From positions 248,001 to 312,000 of the forward strand of contig BTRK01000001.1 of the NCBI GenBank assembly GCA_036245805.1: 64,000 bases of DNA. The letters are read 5' to 3'. Below are positions 25,568 through 37,701 of this stretch, piece after piece. The position numbers and the translations under genes are program-made. A model generated the notes under the pieces. That model saw only the letters and a list, made by a program, of their open reading frames with translations, was not told the DNA's origin and ran no database searches. How positions within the stretch are numbered: the stretch's first letter is position 1; every line of letters starts with the position of its first letter. The DNA is from Pristionchus mayeri (lineage: Eukaryota > Nematoda > Chromadorea > Rhabditida > Neodiplogasteridae).

Positions 25568-27700
25568 GTGCGATCCAGCATGAACCAAAGCTACCGTGAT
25601 CCGGTTGCAGTCTCTACTCACGCTGCTCGCTCAACAACTTTCGTTCGGTATCTTCATCGGCGACTGCAAGGTGTAGTTCTAATCATTTCCAGTATTTTGA
25701 AGAAAAAATTTGTTGTGGAATTTGTCATATTGTTTGCTACTTTTGTCTTTTTTGTGAGGAAAATGTTTGTGATTAAAATCTTGGAACGACCGAACCCGAA
25801 CCATTCGCTGGTGTGGAGTGCAACTTTTGAAACATATCGGACCCTACTCTTCCGATCGTCTTTCATCTAATAAGATAAATTGATTTTTATTAGATGTTCT
25901 GGGAATGCAATGTGTGCCGGTTCTGTGGAGGAATATAGATCTTCGCATCATTAGCTGTGCAATCAGCGAATACTCATGATGACACGAAGAGCTCATGTCT
26001 TCTCAAGGTAGGGGAGGGGCACTACTTCGGATGAGAACTAAGACATCATGCCGTCTTTGATCTACCGCGGCATTATGTCATAGTTCTCATCCGATGCAGT
26101 ACCGGGGGAATGATGGAGTTTGGCAGGGATGGTGGTGGACAGGCTTAGACTAGACTATGGTGGACTCAAGGGAGAGGGATGTGATGACTGGATGTGGCGA
26201 GGAAGAACTAATGGATGCCCCAAACACGAACGCTCATCACATGCATTAGCACTCCATAAGATAATGCTAAAGAATCTATGATGAGCATCCAAAATTGGAG
26301 AAGGGAATGAAGGCGGATCCAATAGATGAGGGGTGGAGACTGAATGAGGGGAGAGGGAAGCAGGTGGGCGGAGCGTACCTTGGCTATAGTTGTGCGCGCA
26401 TGGCAACTGTGAGAATTCGAGGGAAGATCATTAGAACAGGTGAAGGTAGCAAAGGTTGAGGGGGAGTGCTAATGATCTCGGGCTTTACGAATTTCTAGGG
26501 TAGAATTTAGGTGCGCTAGATAGCTGATTATGAACTGTGTAGCGCACCTGGAACATAATCGAAAATTCGCTTGAATGACCTGAAATTGAAACCATAGTTT
26601 CGTTGATCGCTGACTTGTAAGCTAAATCGAGCATAAACGCAGTCGTATTGAGTTGTGCGAGGGGAATACAGGTGCAGGATCACGGTAGATTCGCGTGAGT
26701 TTTATTGAGAAATTGACAAATGCAAGCAGAAAAACGTCCCAACGAGGGACAGTAAAAGGATATCCAATCCAGCATGAACTAAAGTTACCGTAACAATGTT
26801 TCAGCCATTACTCGCTTTGCAACATTCATTCGATGTCTTCGAAGTCTGTAAGTTGTGCTTCCAATCATTTCCCAGTATTTCGGGAAGAAAAACGCAAACA
26901 TAAGTCAGTTCTGATATTTTTTACATTTTTTTTTAAATTTTTAGTGATCACACACCACGCAGATGTTTCAGTTTTGTGGAGGAAGTGAGTTCATCGCATC
27001 ATGGTGGGTATTAGCTCTCCTTCAGCAAATACTCAGGATGACACGATGAACTCGTGCCTTCTCAGGAGGAGGGGTCAAGGTGATGTAGTGGGATGGTGGT
27101 GGGGAGGCTCAGGCTTAGCCTGTACGAAGTAGAACTCAAGGTAGAGGAATGTAATGACTGTGACGAGGAAAAGTTGATGGATTCCAAAGGAGAGAGCTCG
27201 TCACAGGTGCCCCAGTATTAGCACTCGACAAGCGAATACTAAGGAAGCTGTGATGAGCTTGTGTCTTCTCAGGGCGTGGGGCTATGGTATGAAGACGTTA
27301 ACTTTTGGGATTTTTTGCTGGTTTCATCATGTTTAATCTATCGTTGGTTGTGGTTGATGGTGGTGGAGCGGCTTGGGCTCAGACTGTACGAAGTGGGACT
27401 CGAGGTTGGAGGGGGAGCGAACTCGTCACAGGCACTTCAGCATTAGCGCTCGAGAAGATAATACTGAAGAAGCTGTGATGAGCTCGGACCCCCCCCCCTT
27501 CGAGCAGGGGGTGAAGGCGGATCCAGGAGTACTCAAGACTGGATGGGGAGGATAGGGAAAGGGGAGAGGGCAGATGGGCGGAGCGAATCTTGGCTATAGT
27601 TGTGCGCATGGCAACTAGGAGATCACAAGGATAGCTCATTAGGTGAGGGGAAGGTAGCGAAGGTTGAGGAGAAGTGCTAATGATATCTGACTTTACGAAT
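25568..27700. repeat. Diverged direct repeat, two units of ~0.9-1.1 kb
   Basis: The unit starting ATCCAGCATGAACCAAAGCT (25573) recurs as ATCCAGCATGAACTAAAGTT (26767). The downstream phrases GGCTATAGTTGTGCGC (26383 and 27592) and AGTGCTAATGAT (26466 and 27671) keep the same order, so the block was duplicated in tandem and then diverged. The motif GATGAGCTCGTG/GATGAGCTTGTG recurs inside unit 2. Confidence 0.6.
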
Positions 27701-28020
27701 ATCAAGGGAAGAACTGACTAATGGAGTGGCCGGGTTGCGGTAGGATGACGGATGTTTTTGCTGGTTTCTTCATGTTTAATATTTGGTTATGATTTGACAT
27801 TTCATTTTTCTTTTATCGGCAGGAGTACCGTAGCCAACGATATTGTGAGGATGGAGGAGAACGATTCCGGCAAGATTTGAAATGAGATCCCGTGGGTGCT
27901 AGGTCGGATGAGAACTATGGAACTATGGCATCATGGGCTGTTGCTAGATCTACGGCGGCATGACGCCATAGTTTTCATCTGACCTAGTGCCGATCCCGTG
28001 GTGCTCTGTAGCAGTACGAG

Positions 28021-28211
28021 GCACTAGGTCGGATGATCACTGTCGGAGGGTAACCTACTGGATGATAACCAAAAAATGAATCCTTCTAAAGAACTTTCAC
28101 AGAATCATTTTTGGCACTCTGGGAACCTATTGTGAAAGTGCTACAGAAGTGTCCATTTTTTGGTTATCATCCAGTAGATTATCATCCGACGGTGATCATC
28201 CGACCTAGTGC
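28021..28211. mobile_element. MITE of the GCACTAGGTCGGATGA family
   Basis: Terminal inverted repeats GCACTAGGTCGGATGATCA and the complement ending CATCCGACCTAGTGC. The subterminal CTACTGGATGATAACC is also inverted. No coding capacity. It is the best-preserved member of a family also seen at 26025, 27899, 47918, 50093 and 55452. Confidence 0.75.
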
Positions 28212-29208
28212 CCAGTAGGAGGGAGTGTGGGGATGCGAAATTCGGGTAACCATTTCTTCATCCTATTCATTGTTTGAACGGCGATCGAGTGTGGGAAATG
28301 ACGGTGAACCGAATTTAGCACTCTAGTAGGACGGAAGGTGGGCGACCCAGATGATTCTGTTCAACGTGTACCCTCGCTCAATGCGGAGTGCAGGTGCGAA
28401 TCGATGGAATGCCGTAGCTAAGAACAATTTCGTTGTGAATGCAGTCTGCTCGATTCTCCCAATCTCACGTTCTAGAGGAAAACTGTCCGGTCCGAGCGTG
28501 TGGAGTCTACCAATGAGAGATACTGGAATACGGTAATTGTCCCAATGATCTTCTATTCTCTCGTCTCTCTTATACTCAAGCAATTTGGCGCAGTGTAAGG
28601 GAGACGAAGAACAGAAGATTCGTTTCGGGAACGAGTACTGTAGAAATAAGGTATACTGTAGGATACTGTAGATCGGAAGCGGAGAATGACATTGCGCCAA
28701 CTCTGGGCGGGGGGAGGATACTGTAGCTGAAGGAAACGGGACTTTGAGTGATGTAGTCTATCTAAAGCTGTGGAACTGAAGCCGGGCTCCAATTGCTCCA
28801 ATTTCCGAAACGGAACATATCAACTTGATGAGCCTTCGAAATTAAGGGGGATACTGTGGCAAATGATCAAGGCTCTTATTTCCGCGATACTCAATCGGGA
28901 TCGAATAGTTATTGAGCATGAGGGAAGGAAGAGCTCGGGTCTTCTGAGGAGTAGTCGGGAGTGGATGAATCGGTGAACTGAAGTGAGAGTGGGCGGAGCC
29001 AGGTGCTAGCAAGAAAGGGGCGTAGCTCGCTCAATTGGGGGGATTAACCTATCGTTTCCAGCGATCCTGGCAATATTGGAAGGGCTGGGTGCGAGAAGTA
29101 ATTGGGAGAGGTAATTGATCTCGCTCACCTCTAATCCGTATGGTGGGAGAGCGCGAGAGACAGAGCGATCATTACTCATTGAAAAGCACGGGAGAATCGT
29201 ACAGACAA

Positions 29209-29337
29209 TTTTGGGCCCTTTATGCTTGCAAAAAGCTGAGGGCTCACTCTATTCATTTCCCGAACTCTCTCACCGGCAGAGAGAGTTCGGGAAATTAAGA
29301 GAGTGATCCCTCAGCTTTTTGCGACCATAAAGGGCCC
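29209..29337. repeat. Palindromic element GGGCCCTTTATG
   Basis: A 129-bp inverted repeat. The arms run GGGCCCTTTATG...AAAAAGCTGAGGG, and reversed at 29300-29337, around an inner AACTCTCTC/GAGAGAGTT hairpin. Confidence 0.65.
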
Positions 29338-29585
29338 ATTAATGTCAAAATCTGTACTAGTCTAGTTATCTCGTGAAAATCCGGAGAGACCAATATACGA
29401 AAACAAAATAATAGTAAATATTAATTATATATTTATCAATGCATATAGTTTTATGAACGTTGTTCATATTCCCGAGAAAAATATGGCGTTTATATCAGCT
29501 CAAGCTTTGCATATGGCTGTTGATTGATGCCCTGCAATGGAATTTTGAGAACAAAACACAATTTTATTTTAGAAAATAGAAATAA

Positions 29586-32500
29586 TTATAGTACTAAATA
29601 AATTACCATGAATTTGAATCCCTTTTGCGTGTAGAGATAGAACAGCTGGAAGCTTGCACAAACCGACTGCAGTCCGAATAGTTCCTGTTTTGATTTACGA
29701 ATTAGCCAAAACAATGAGAATCAATGTTCGGGAAAATGCCGAAGAGACCCCTATTTATGGAGAGACATTCTCTTGCAACAGGTTAGATACCTGAGGCTCG
29801 GAAAATATTGATTTAATATTGGTTGAGTTGTGGATTTCGTTGCATCCTGGTCTTGGACCTATCGTGTTTACCCATCTGTCCGTTCCCTATCAATCTCTCT
29901 CCGCGAGGAGAGAGAGCGTTCTAGGTCACGGCTGTCACACTGACCTAGCCAGTCTTAGTCTCTCCTCTCTCGGGAGATGGTCGTCCCGAGAGAGGCATCC
30001 GCAGATAAAGTATGAGTTCTCTCATTCCTGTAGTCAAGCATCCGCATATTGCATCAAGAGAGCGAGTGTCGCCTCTTGATTGCAACGATTTACTTCGTCA
30101 TTGGTTACTGCAGCTAAATGTAAAGGTGGTTCCTTGTTCAGCTTATTTTCAATGCTCGGAAATCAAGGCAATCTAGATCTATCTAGAGATTGGCCTATAA
30201 TCCAGAAGTGTTCCATTTCCCCTAGAGTCGCTGTGCCACCCCGCTCACCACCGCCATCTGTTCAGCTGACCATAGTGGACAAACAACTAAGCCAGTTTCG
30301 ACACTATATTTCCATTGTGAGGTAAACACCTCTTCTCTAGTTTAGTGCCCCAATAAACAACACTAAAACGTCAACGCAATATGCGTTAAAGATGGAAAAG
30401 CTGATAGGTCTTTATTTGAGAATTTGATGTGAATCCTCTATTTTGTCCGAGAGCAATGGGGCCATTCATGCGAGTGATCTCATTTCTGGGATGAATATGA
30501 ATAGGGACCACAGGGGATATAGCCGAAATGAACCTATGCTACCCTAACTATGCTCAAAATGCCCGCAAGGATCCAAATAAGATCATGCTTTTGGCCGTTT
30601 GTCGATATATCATCTCTGAATCGCGCTAGAGGTCATAAAGTACGTGAAAAGGTGTCAACGGAAAGCGGCAGAAAAGCGAGACGAGGAAGAAAGGGGCGGA
30701 GCCAATTCCGCCGCTTCTCCAGTCAAATCGCCAAAAATTTGGGCAGGGCTTCGCCCTTTCCCGGATGCGCCTCACCCCCAATAGGTAAGACGAGGAAGGG
30801 ATGCAAGCGCGCTCTTTTGCAGGCCAAGGCGCTCTCTACGCGCGCCGGGGCAGAAACTGATGCAAAAGAGGGAAGAGGGGAGAGAGAGAATGCACTCCGC
30901 TCTCCCCGCCTAATGAGTGTATCGCGGACTGGTTTCTTTTGAATCACAAATCAACGAAACAATATTTTATCGATTTTTCTTGATAGAGGTACTAGAATAC
31001 CTATAGGCTATCAGGCAAGCCTTGGCCCGTAAGTATATGTTCGCTGAGCGCTCCAAACCAGCGTTTTCCAGCGTTTTCGCAACTTAATTATCGTATGCTG
31101 ACCTATTCAGAGAAAACTTTTACCAGCGGGCCAGGGCTATATCGAAAGGTAATGGAAGAGCTTCCGAATCCTTTTTTGAGCGAGTGATTTGGTTGAGAAT
31201 GAAGCTTGTGATCCCTAAATCTCGCTTTCGAGGTGAAATGTGTCAGAGGAAAGTGGGCGGAGCTTGGGGAGTCTAAATATGAATAAACAAATCTATCTTT
31301 TAAAAATTATTTTCGAATAACGTTTATCAGCTTACCATGCTCGCTCGTAGTCTTCTAAAATACCAGCAGCTCGCTTCTTGAAAGCTTTCTGGCGTTCCAT
31401 TGTGAGCATAGGGACTGAATTATCAATTGCGCATTTTTCATTCTGGTAAGACATTAGTTTTTAGATGATATCATCTGTAATCTTAATTTCATTCCGTTCT
31501 TATTTGAGGCCAATTGTCTTTCCGACGAACAAACCGGAAAATATTGCAATACCTGATGTTTTCTGACAACCGCGAAGCCAGAAGGTAGCACTCGGCAAGA
31601 GAAACTGCAGCAACTACCAGGAGAAAAGCGTGCTGAAAGGATTGATTATCATTTTTGCATCAGAATGATTCAAATCAGGTGATCAGAATCTGGATGATAC
31701 TATGTCAACTTTTCTCGAGAACAATAGGGCAATATAAGTGAATTTGTTTTGATCTTTTTAATTAATGTTTGCTAAGAAATCTAATGGCAGCCATGCTGAG
31801 GAGCAGGGCGTGCTTCAAATAGTAAATTACTTTCTGCGTCACCATTAATGTTATCTTACATGCTTTAAATGGAAAGTAAGCACAATTATTACCATGCCAG
31901 CGAGAACCGTATTGTGCCGAGCGATACAGTTCTGAAATATTGCAATATACTGTTGAAAAATCCGTTCCCAGAGCATTTTATGATCATGCTCCCTGTTAAA
32001 TTCGCTCAACGAATTACTATCTAAATGAAAGAAAGTGGGCATTCTTAGTCTGCACCTCTCTCGACTCGGGGTCTCAATCAATATAATTAACTTCGTACCT
32101 TTATCCTCCTGTGTGAACTGATCGCGGAGATTGTGAGAAGGCCCAGTGACGCGGAGAGGAGGGATGCGCCGAAGAAATAGAGAGCATAGCCAGGATCGAT
32201 TAGTATTTCCTACGAGATATGTATGGTATTACAGCGGTTATTGCAACATGCTGCTGAGAGAGACAGGCGCAACGGTAATACAGGATGGTAACTTCGGTAG
32301 GGATGGGCTTGCAAATAAATAGGAACTATCTGCGTTGGAACTGGTCTATTTATTATAATGGAGGGGTTATTATAAGTGTAAGGCATACTTATGTCACCCT
32401 CACCAGTGGAACTAAATGAAAATACAAGACGCACGGTAACCAACTCTCGTTGTGACCATAATGAATAATTGAACTCACATTGTTAACCGATTCGTAAAAC

Positions 32501-32825
32501 TTCTTGTTCATGACGATGAAGTCAAAAATCGAGGCAGCGAAGCAGAGTTGAACGACGGAAACCACCTAAATATGGTGCAAAATTGCATTTTATTGCAAAT
32601 TAATTGCATAAAATTGCACAATTGTAAAAGAAAATAAAAAAAAACCCTAGCTATTTTTTTTGGTTTTGACAATTTAGCCTAAACTCGCCTTGTCAGTTAT
32701 TCAAAACCCTTGGCATGTCCTTCCATCATTATTGTTACTCGTAATCCTCATTCTAATAATGCATTCAATCACACACTTACCACGGATCCAACGCTGATTG
32801 TGTATATCAAATGTGAGGTTTGCAT
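29586..32825 (-). CDS. Four-membrane-segment protein, 7 exons, about 190 aa
   Basis: Exons 32825-32781, 32565-32479, 32209-32099, 31931-31860, 31632-31553, 31414-31336, 29684-29586 (TAA) join in phase. The ATG lies 10 nt after a TTACAG acceptor, suggesting trans-splicing. Hydrophobic segments: residues 8-38 (YTISVGSVVVSVVQLCFAA), 50-74 (YALYFFGASLLSASLGLL), about 88-103 (NTVLAGMVIIVLTF) and 106-124 (AFLLVVAAVSLAECYLL). A further aromatic stretch (QLFYLYTQKGFKFM) lies near the end. No family was recognised; the layout resembles tetraspan-type small membrane proteins. Exon 6 could instead start at 31443, in another frame. A second, similar 'HALLLSMAA' reading at 31790-31825 could be an alternative exon. 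The last intron (1.65 kb) contains a dispersed repeat. Confidence 0.55.
30560..31285. repeat. Dispersed repeat related to 44040-44725
   Basis: Shares with 44040-44725 the order AAAAGCGAGACGAG, GGGGCGG(A/G)GCC, GGGCTTCGCC/GAGCTTCGCC, GATTTGGTTG(A/C)GAATGAAGC, CTCGCTTTCGAGG and GTGGGCGGAGCTT...GTCTAAATAT. No coding frame is conserved. Confidence 0.6.
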
Positions 32826-33159
32826 GGCTCGGCTCCTGTAATTCATCATGATTATTGCATCATGATTATTGCATCATGATTATTGCATCATGATGCAATA
32901 ATCCGGAGCAAAACGATTTTTAAAAAAATGATGCCTCGTCCGACGGAATCTAATCGACTCAACGCTTGTCGAATAGTCCTCGGTCGCTCTTAGCCCGGAG
33001 AATGCCTCTTTCAGATTGTGTAGGGCGTACACTAGTGTTACCGCACTCCCACTCTCCCCATTTCGTGTGCTCTCTCGCCGATCTTAGATCAAGAGATCGC
33101 ATGCAACAAAAATCACACTCGCCGATTCGTCATCACTAGTGTGCACACAGTTGTGGAGC

Positions 33160-33248
33160 GATCATCTGACTCTCTTCAGTTTGCACGCTCTCTCGTCTCT
33201 CTGACCGGCGAGAAAGTGCGCAAACTGAAGAGAGTCAGACCATTGCTC
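33160..33248. repeat. Hairpin MITE, GTCTGACTCTC family
   Basis: Arms GAGCGATCATCTGACTCTCT and its complement, with the inner AGTTTGCACGCTCTCTCG/CGAGAAAGTGCGCAAACT pair. Almost the same element is found at 37819-37905. Confidence 0.65.
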
Positions 33249-33772
33249 CAGTTGTGCTTAGTCAGCGGCATGGGCTTTATTTCACCGTTTCTTTTCATTC
33301 TGTGCTTTCTATAGTCGATGAGAAGTGAGAAAGCTTGTATCATAGCGATAGGCATTTCTGGGCATAGCCATCCCTATTCGAGTTCGATAGGCGGGTCTCT
33401 CCATCTCTCCATTTCCCATACTCTCTCACCGCCCAACCGATCGAGAGAGTGAGTTAAACGAAGTTACGATGGTTCGTTTATCGAACTGTGTCAGTGGAGT
33501 GCACACATTGTGTCTGATAAGGCATCTCCTATGCAGACCGCTAAATGGGACACGATAATCGCACACAAAGATGGTGATCGGCCAAATTTAAAATTGAGAT
33601 TAAAAACGTAAACAAACTAGGTTTCAATGGACATACTTATATCTGCAAAAACAATTAAGTTTGTAGAAGACACATTGACAATCTCGATTCTCTATAAATC
33701 TGCTCATTGTGGTATTTGATGGTGCTGAAAACGGTGGGCATACTCATTTTGCACTCGGAGCCATGTTTTTAC

Positions 33773-34763
33773 ATATCACGCCTCTCACGAGAGATTCGAG
33801 CTGAGAGAGGGAATAGAAGGAAAATCGTGAATCGGTTCTGACCAGTTTTGGGCACCTTGAGGCATGCCTGACCGTCCCCCAAAGTCATATTTTGCATAAC
33901 TCATTTTGAAGCTCGCAGCACCGGGTCGGTGATCGGCACCTCCTCCTTTCGCAGCGATTATCTCGATTCCCGTCTAGCAGAATCGAAATTTGTTCTCTGA
34001 GTGACCCCCACTAATTTTTCGAGCTCTATCGATCTGTACAAACCGTTTCTCCTGAATGTCAATTCTAATCATGCTACAATCATAGCCAAATTTTTCGAAA
34101 ATGTAGGCAAAGAAGCAGCTCAAATTTTCACAGTGCATGCAGCGCATCATGAGCTCTAGAATGAATGGCTTACGCCGAAAATACGATCTCATTGGTGTGA
34201 CTTATACCCTTTTTAGTTTTCCTTATCATTTGAACTTTATTTTCAACGTAATTATTAACCCGCACACCGCTCACCTCTTTCACTTAATTTTTCTGTTGAA
34301 AATAAAGTTCAAATGATAAGGAAAACTAAAAAGGGCATAAGTCACACCAATGAGATCGTATTTTCGGCGTTAGCCATTCATTCTAGAGCTCTTGATGCGC
34401 TGCATGCACTGTGAAAATTTGAGCTGCTCCTTTGCCTACATTTTCGAAAAATTTGTCTATGATTGTAGCATGAATAGAATTGACATTCAGGAGAAACGGG
34501 TTTGTACAGATCGATAGAGCTCGAAAAAATAGTGGGGGTCACTCAGAGAACAAATTTTGATTCTGTTAGACGGGAATCGAGATAATCGCTGCGAAAGGAG
34601 GAGGTGCCGATCACCGACCCGGTGCTGCGAGCTTCAAAATGAGTTATGCAATATATGACTTTGGGGGACGGTGCCCAAAACTGGTCAGAACCGATTTCAC
34701 GATTTTCCTTCCATTCCCAAAAAATGAGATTCTAGCTCGATTCTCTCGTGAAAGGCGTGATAT
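33773..34763. mobile_element. Fold-back element, arms ~475 bp, ATATCACGCCTCTCACGAG ends
   Basis: Left arm 33773-34247 and right arm 34291-34763 are reverse complements around a spacer of about 43 bp. The termini (ATATCACGCCTCTCACGAG) match those of the smaller element at 38950-39761, so they form one family. Confidence 0.8.
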
Positions 34764-35501
34764 ATAGCGTGTCTGGAAGATGCTAATTTTACAGGAGTAG
34801 AGTTTCCCAGGTATAATTCGTTGCTGATTACCTCATATTTTATGAATTATTAATATATTTTTAATAGAACTTTTCGTATGCACAACTTAGGGTAAAATGA
34901 GGTGGTTAAACTAGTGGGCAACTACGCCCATTTCAACATGGAGATGTTCAAGGAAAATGTGAAAAAAATATTCCTATTGATTACAAAAATTGCGGCAAAA
35001 TCACGGACCTCACGCCGCGTCTGCCCAAACTCTAGAGTAGAGATACTACATCGACGCTTTGTATTGATTGCACAACACAATCATGAATCTGACCCATTGT
35101 CTGACACAGCGCCACGGGTTACGGTAGGTTTCTCTCGCTGATTTCGATATTGATGCATTGCATCGATCCCCCGATGAAATCATAAATCAGACCCAGCGTC
35201 CGACCCACGGCTACGGGTTACGGTAGCATTCGGTTACTGTAGTAGTACGGTATTGACCTATTTTTTCGATCCTGTGATGAAATCATCAGTATGACACACC
35301 ATCTGACTCAACGCTAAAGGAGTACGGTAAGGACAGACGGACAAGACACACCTCATTTCAGGTCGTAAAAATGTTTCTTCTGGAACTTTTGAAATCTTTT
35401 TAGTGTAATTATCTTGTATTTTGAATGCACAGAAACTATCAAAATCCCTTCCGAAACGAAAGCGCCAGTCAAAAAAGCGTTCAGTTTATGGTAAGGTATG
35501 C

Positions 35502-35794
35502 AACCGGCGTGACGAGTAGATTCAGAATCTCAATTTTAATAGATTTTCTCCATGTGGTTTTCGAAATTGAAGTGAAAAAGTGAGAAAAGATCGGTGACGA
35601 GGCGACACTACACTATTTTCCTCTTCCCTAGGAAGGAAGATGCGAGAGAGCCCAGAGGATGCGAGAGGAAATACGAGAAATTAGTGACGATTTCGCTCGA
35701 TTTCTTCTCATTATTTCACTCAAATTTCGTAAACCGCATGGAAAAAAATCATTTTAATTGAGATTCTGAATCTACTCATCACGTCGGTTCCCAC
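35502..35794. repeat. Inverted-repeat element (AACCGGCGTGACGAGTAG ends)
   Basis: The left arm begins GTGACGAGTAGATTCAGAAT and the right arm ends ATTCTGAATCTACTCATCAC. Arms of about 100 bp flank a loop of about 90 bp rich in GAGAG and GAAGG. Confidence 0.65.
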
Positions 35795-35964
35795 CATGTT
35801 ACTCGTTTGGCCCGAAATTGCGTCTACGTTGCATTTTTGCATTTTTTGCATTTTTTTGAAAAATATATTAATAATTCATAAAATGTGAAGTAGACTGTCG
35901 TAATCAGCATCGAATTCTGCCTAGGAAAACCTACTCCCGTAAAATCAGCATCTTCCGGCTCGTG

Positions 35965-37019
35965 ATATGACGCCGTTTGCCTAAAAATCGAGCAATGTCT
36001 GGCACAGAGAAAAAAAGTCGAAATTCTGAAAATTCAGTATTGGGGGTTCTCGAGGGTGCTGATGACGATGGGCGTATTCATGTTGCGTGTGGAGCCTTCG
36101 TTGAGGCCACACGACGACACGTAGAAAATACATTATCGGGATTATCTCTGCGTCCGATATTCCGAAAATTAAGTGGTCCAGTCTCTAGGGTCAGAATTTG
36201 ATAGCGATCACGCATGTCTAATTTATTTATAAAAAATATTTTTTTAAGCTTTTCTAAAATGTCGGAGAGTAAAAGGTGAAAAATGAAATTATAATCAATC
36301 TGACCGGATTGATGTAAGGATTTCAAATATATTTTTGTTTTTCCATATAGACATGCCCAATTTTAGTAGTGTAATTAAATACATATGTAAATGGAGAGAT
36401 TATCAGTCTCCGTCCCTTGATCTACCGCGAGTCTCTCGGTCCGTATCGACTGACCTCTTGCCTCCTCTGCCTCTCGTCCCTCTGACTGTCTGCACTCTCT
36501 CATCTTCCCATTGTCTCTCATCATGCCCACTGTCACTCACTCTGATCATCTCTCAATTTTCAGATACATTTAATTACACTACAAAAATTGGGCATGTCTA
36601 TATGGAAAAAAACAAAAATATATTTGAAATCCTGACATCAATCCGGTCAGATTGAGTATAATTTCATTTTTCACATTTTACTCTCCGACTTTAGAAAATC
36701 TTAAAAAAATATTTTTATAAATAATGCAAAATAAATTAGATAAGTGTGATCGCTATCAAATTCTGACCCTAGATACTAACCCACTTAAAAAATATCGGAC
36801 GCAGAGATAATCGGAATATCGGACGCAGAGATAATCCCGATAATGTATTTTCTATGTGTCGTCGTCTGGCCTCAACGAAGGCTCCACACGCAACATGAAT
36901 ACGCCCATCGTCATCAGCACCCTCGAGAACCCCCAATACTGAAATTTCAGAAATTCGACATTTTTCTCTGTGCCAGACCTGCTCCAATTTGCTCGATTTT
37001 TAGACAAACGGCGTCATAT
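35965..37019. mobile_element. Fold-back element 2, related to the one at 9727
   Basis: The arms 35965-36390 and 36565-37019 are reverse complements. The ends read ATATGACGCCGTTTGCC. The GGCACAGAG and CGAGGGTGCTGATGACGATGG blocks correspond to the 9727-10733 element, while the interior differs. The right arm contains a small internal duplication of ATCGGACGCAGAGATAATC at about 36797-36837. Confidence 0.75.
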
Positions 37020-37701
37020 ATGTGAAAACGTGTTTTCAATGTGAAGACGTCTGGAGCCAACGATGATTGTGAGTGCAAAATGAGTGTGCCCACGGTTCAG
37101 CATCAAAGACACAGATTTTATAGAGATTTTTGGACTGTGGGTGAATCCGCAAAATCTGCTTGAATCTTACGGCTCATATTTGATAGTATATATTAAAAAA
37201 AACTATAGCTTTGAGCCAGAAAAATAAATTCACATTTTGTGTCGAACTATGTTTGCCAAAAAGGAATGCGTCATCCTGTCTCGCCCCTGAATGTATGGGC
37301 GTTTCCAGAACGATGGGACACACTTTTCGCACGCATTTGCCGCGGTACTAAACGCATGTCATATTAAAGGGCAAGAGAGTATGACAAAACGAGAGTGTCA
37401 CTCCTTCCTTCCCCCAGTCTCTCGCCTTTCTATGCTTCGTTTTTACAGCGATCGTCCGTACAAGCGCTCGCTAAATATGATTCGCCGGAAATGCCATTTT
37501 CCACGGAATTCGTTTATAAGGTGAGCATCGTGAATAAGCACAGCGCCGTTGGTATCCCCCCCCACTCGCCTATCTATTGTATCACTTATTGTTACTTACT
37601 TGACTGCTTACTAACTTGACGATAACTTATTGTAATAACAGAAGCTTATGCAAATAGATAAATACTTTTATGTAATTAATTTTCAAACAATTGAGGAGAA
37701 C

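Larger units (their letters stand above)
24652..29585. other. Repeat-dominated region without a supported gene
   Basis: Contains GAGAGAG palindromes (about 24770-24960), the 25.57-27.7 kb direct repeat and three CACTAGGTCGGATGA-type MITEs (26025-26100, 27899-27990, 28021-28211). A palindrome lies at 29209-29337. Open frames in it are short and overlapping on both strands. Confidence 0.5.
32826..37701. other. Gene-free stretch made mainly of inverted-repeat elements
   Basis: Contains a hairpin MITE (33160-33248), two fold-backs (33773-34763 and 35965-37019), a palindrome (35502-35794) and short repeats of the phrase CGGGTTACGGTAG (35113-35235). It also carries the upstream region of copy 1 of the secreted family. 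No exon with coding character was seen. Confidence 0.55.

Noticed and set aside
30723..30947. Minus-strand frame rich in Ala/Arg/Pro
   Set aside because: Lies inside the dispersed repeat shared with 44 kb; the frame is not conserved between copies.
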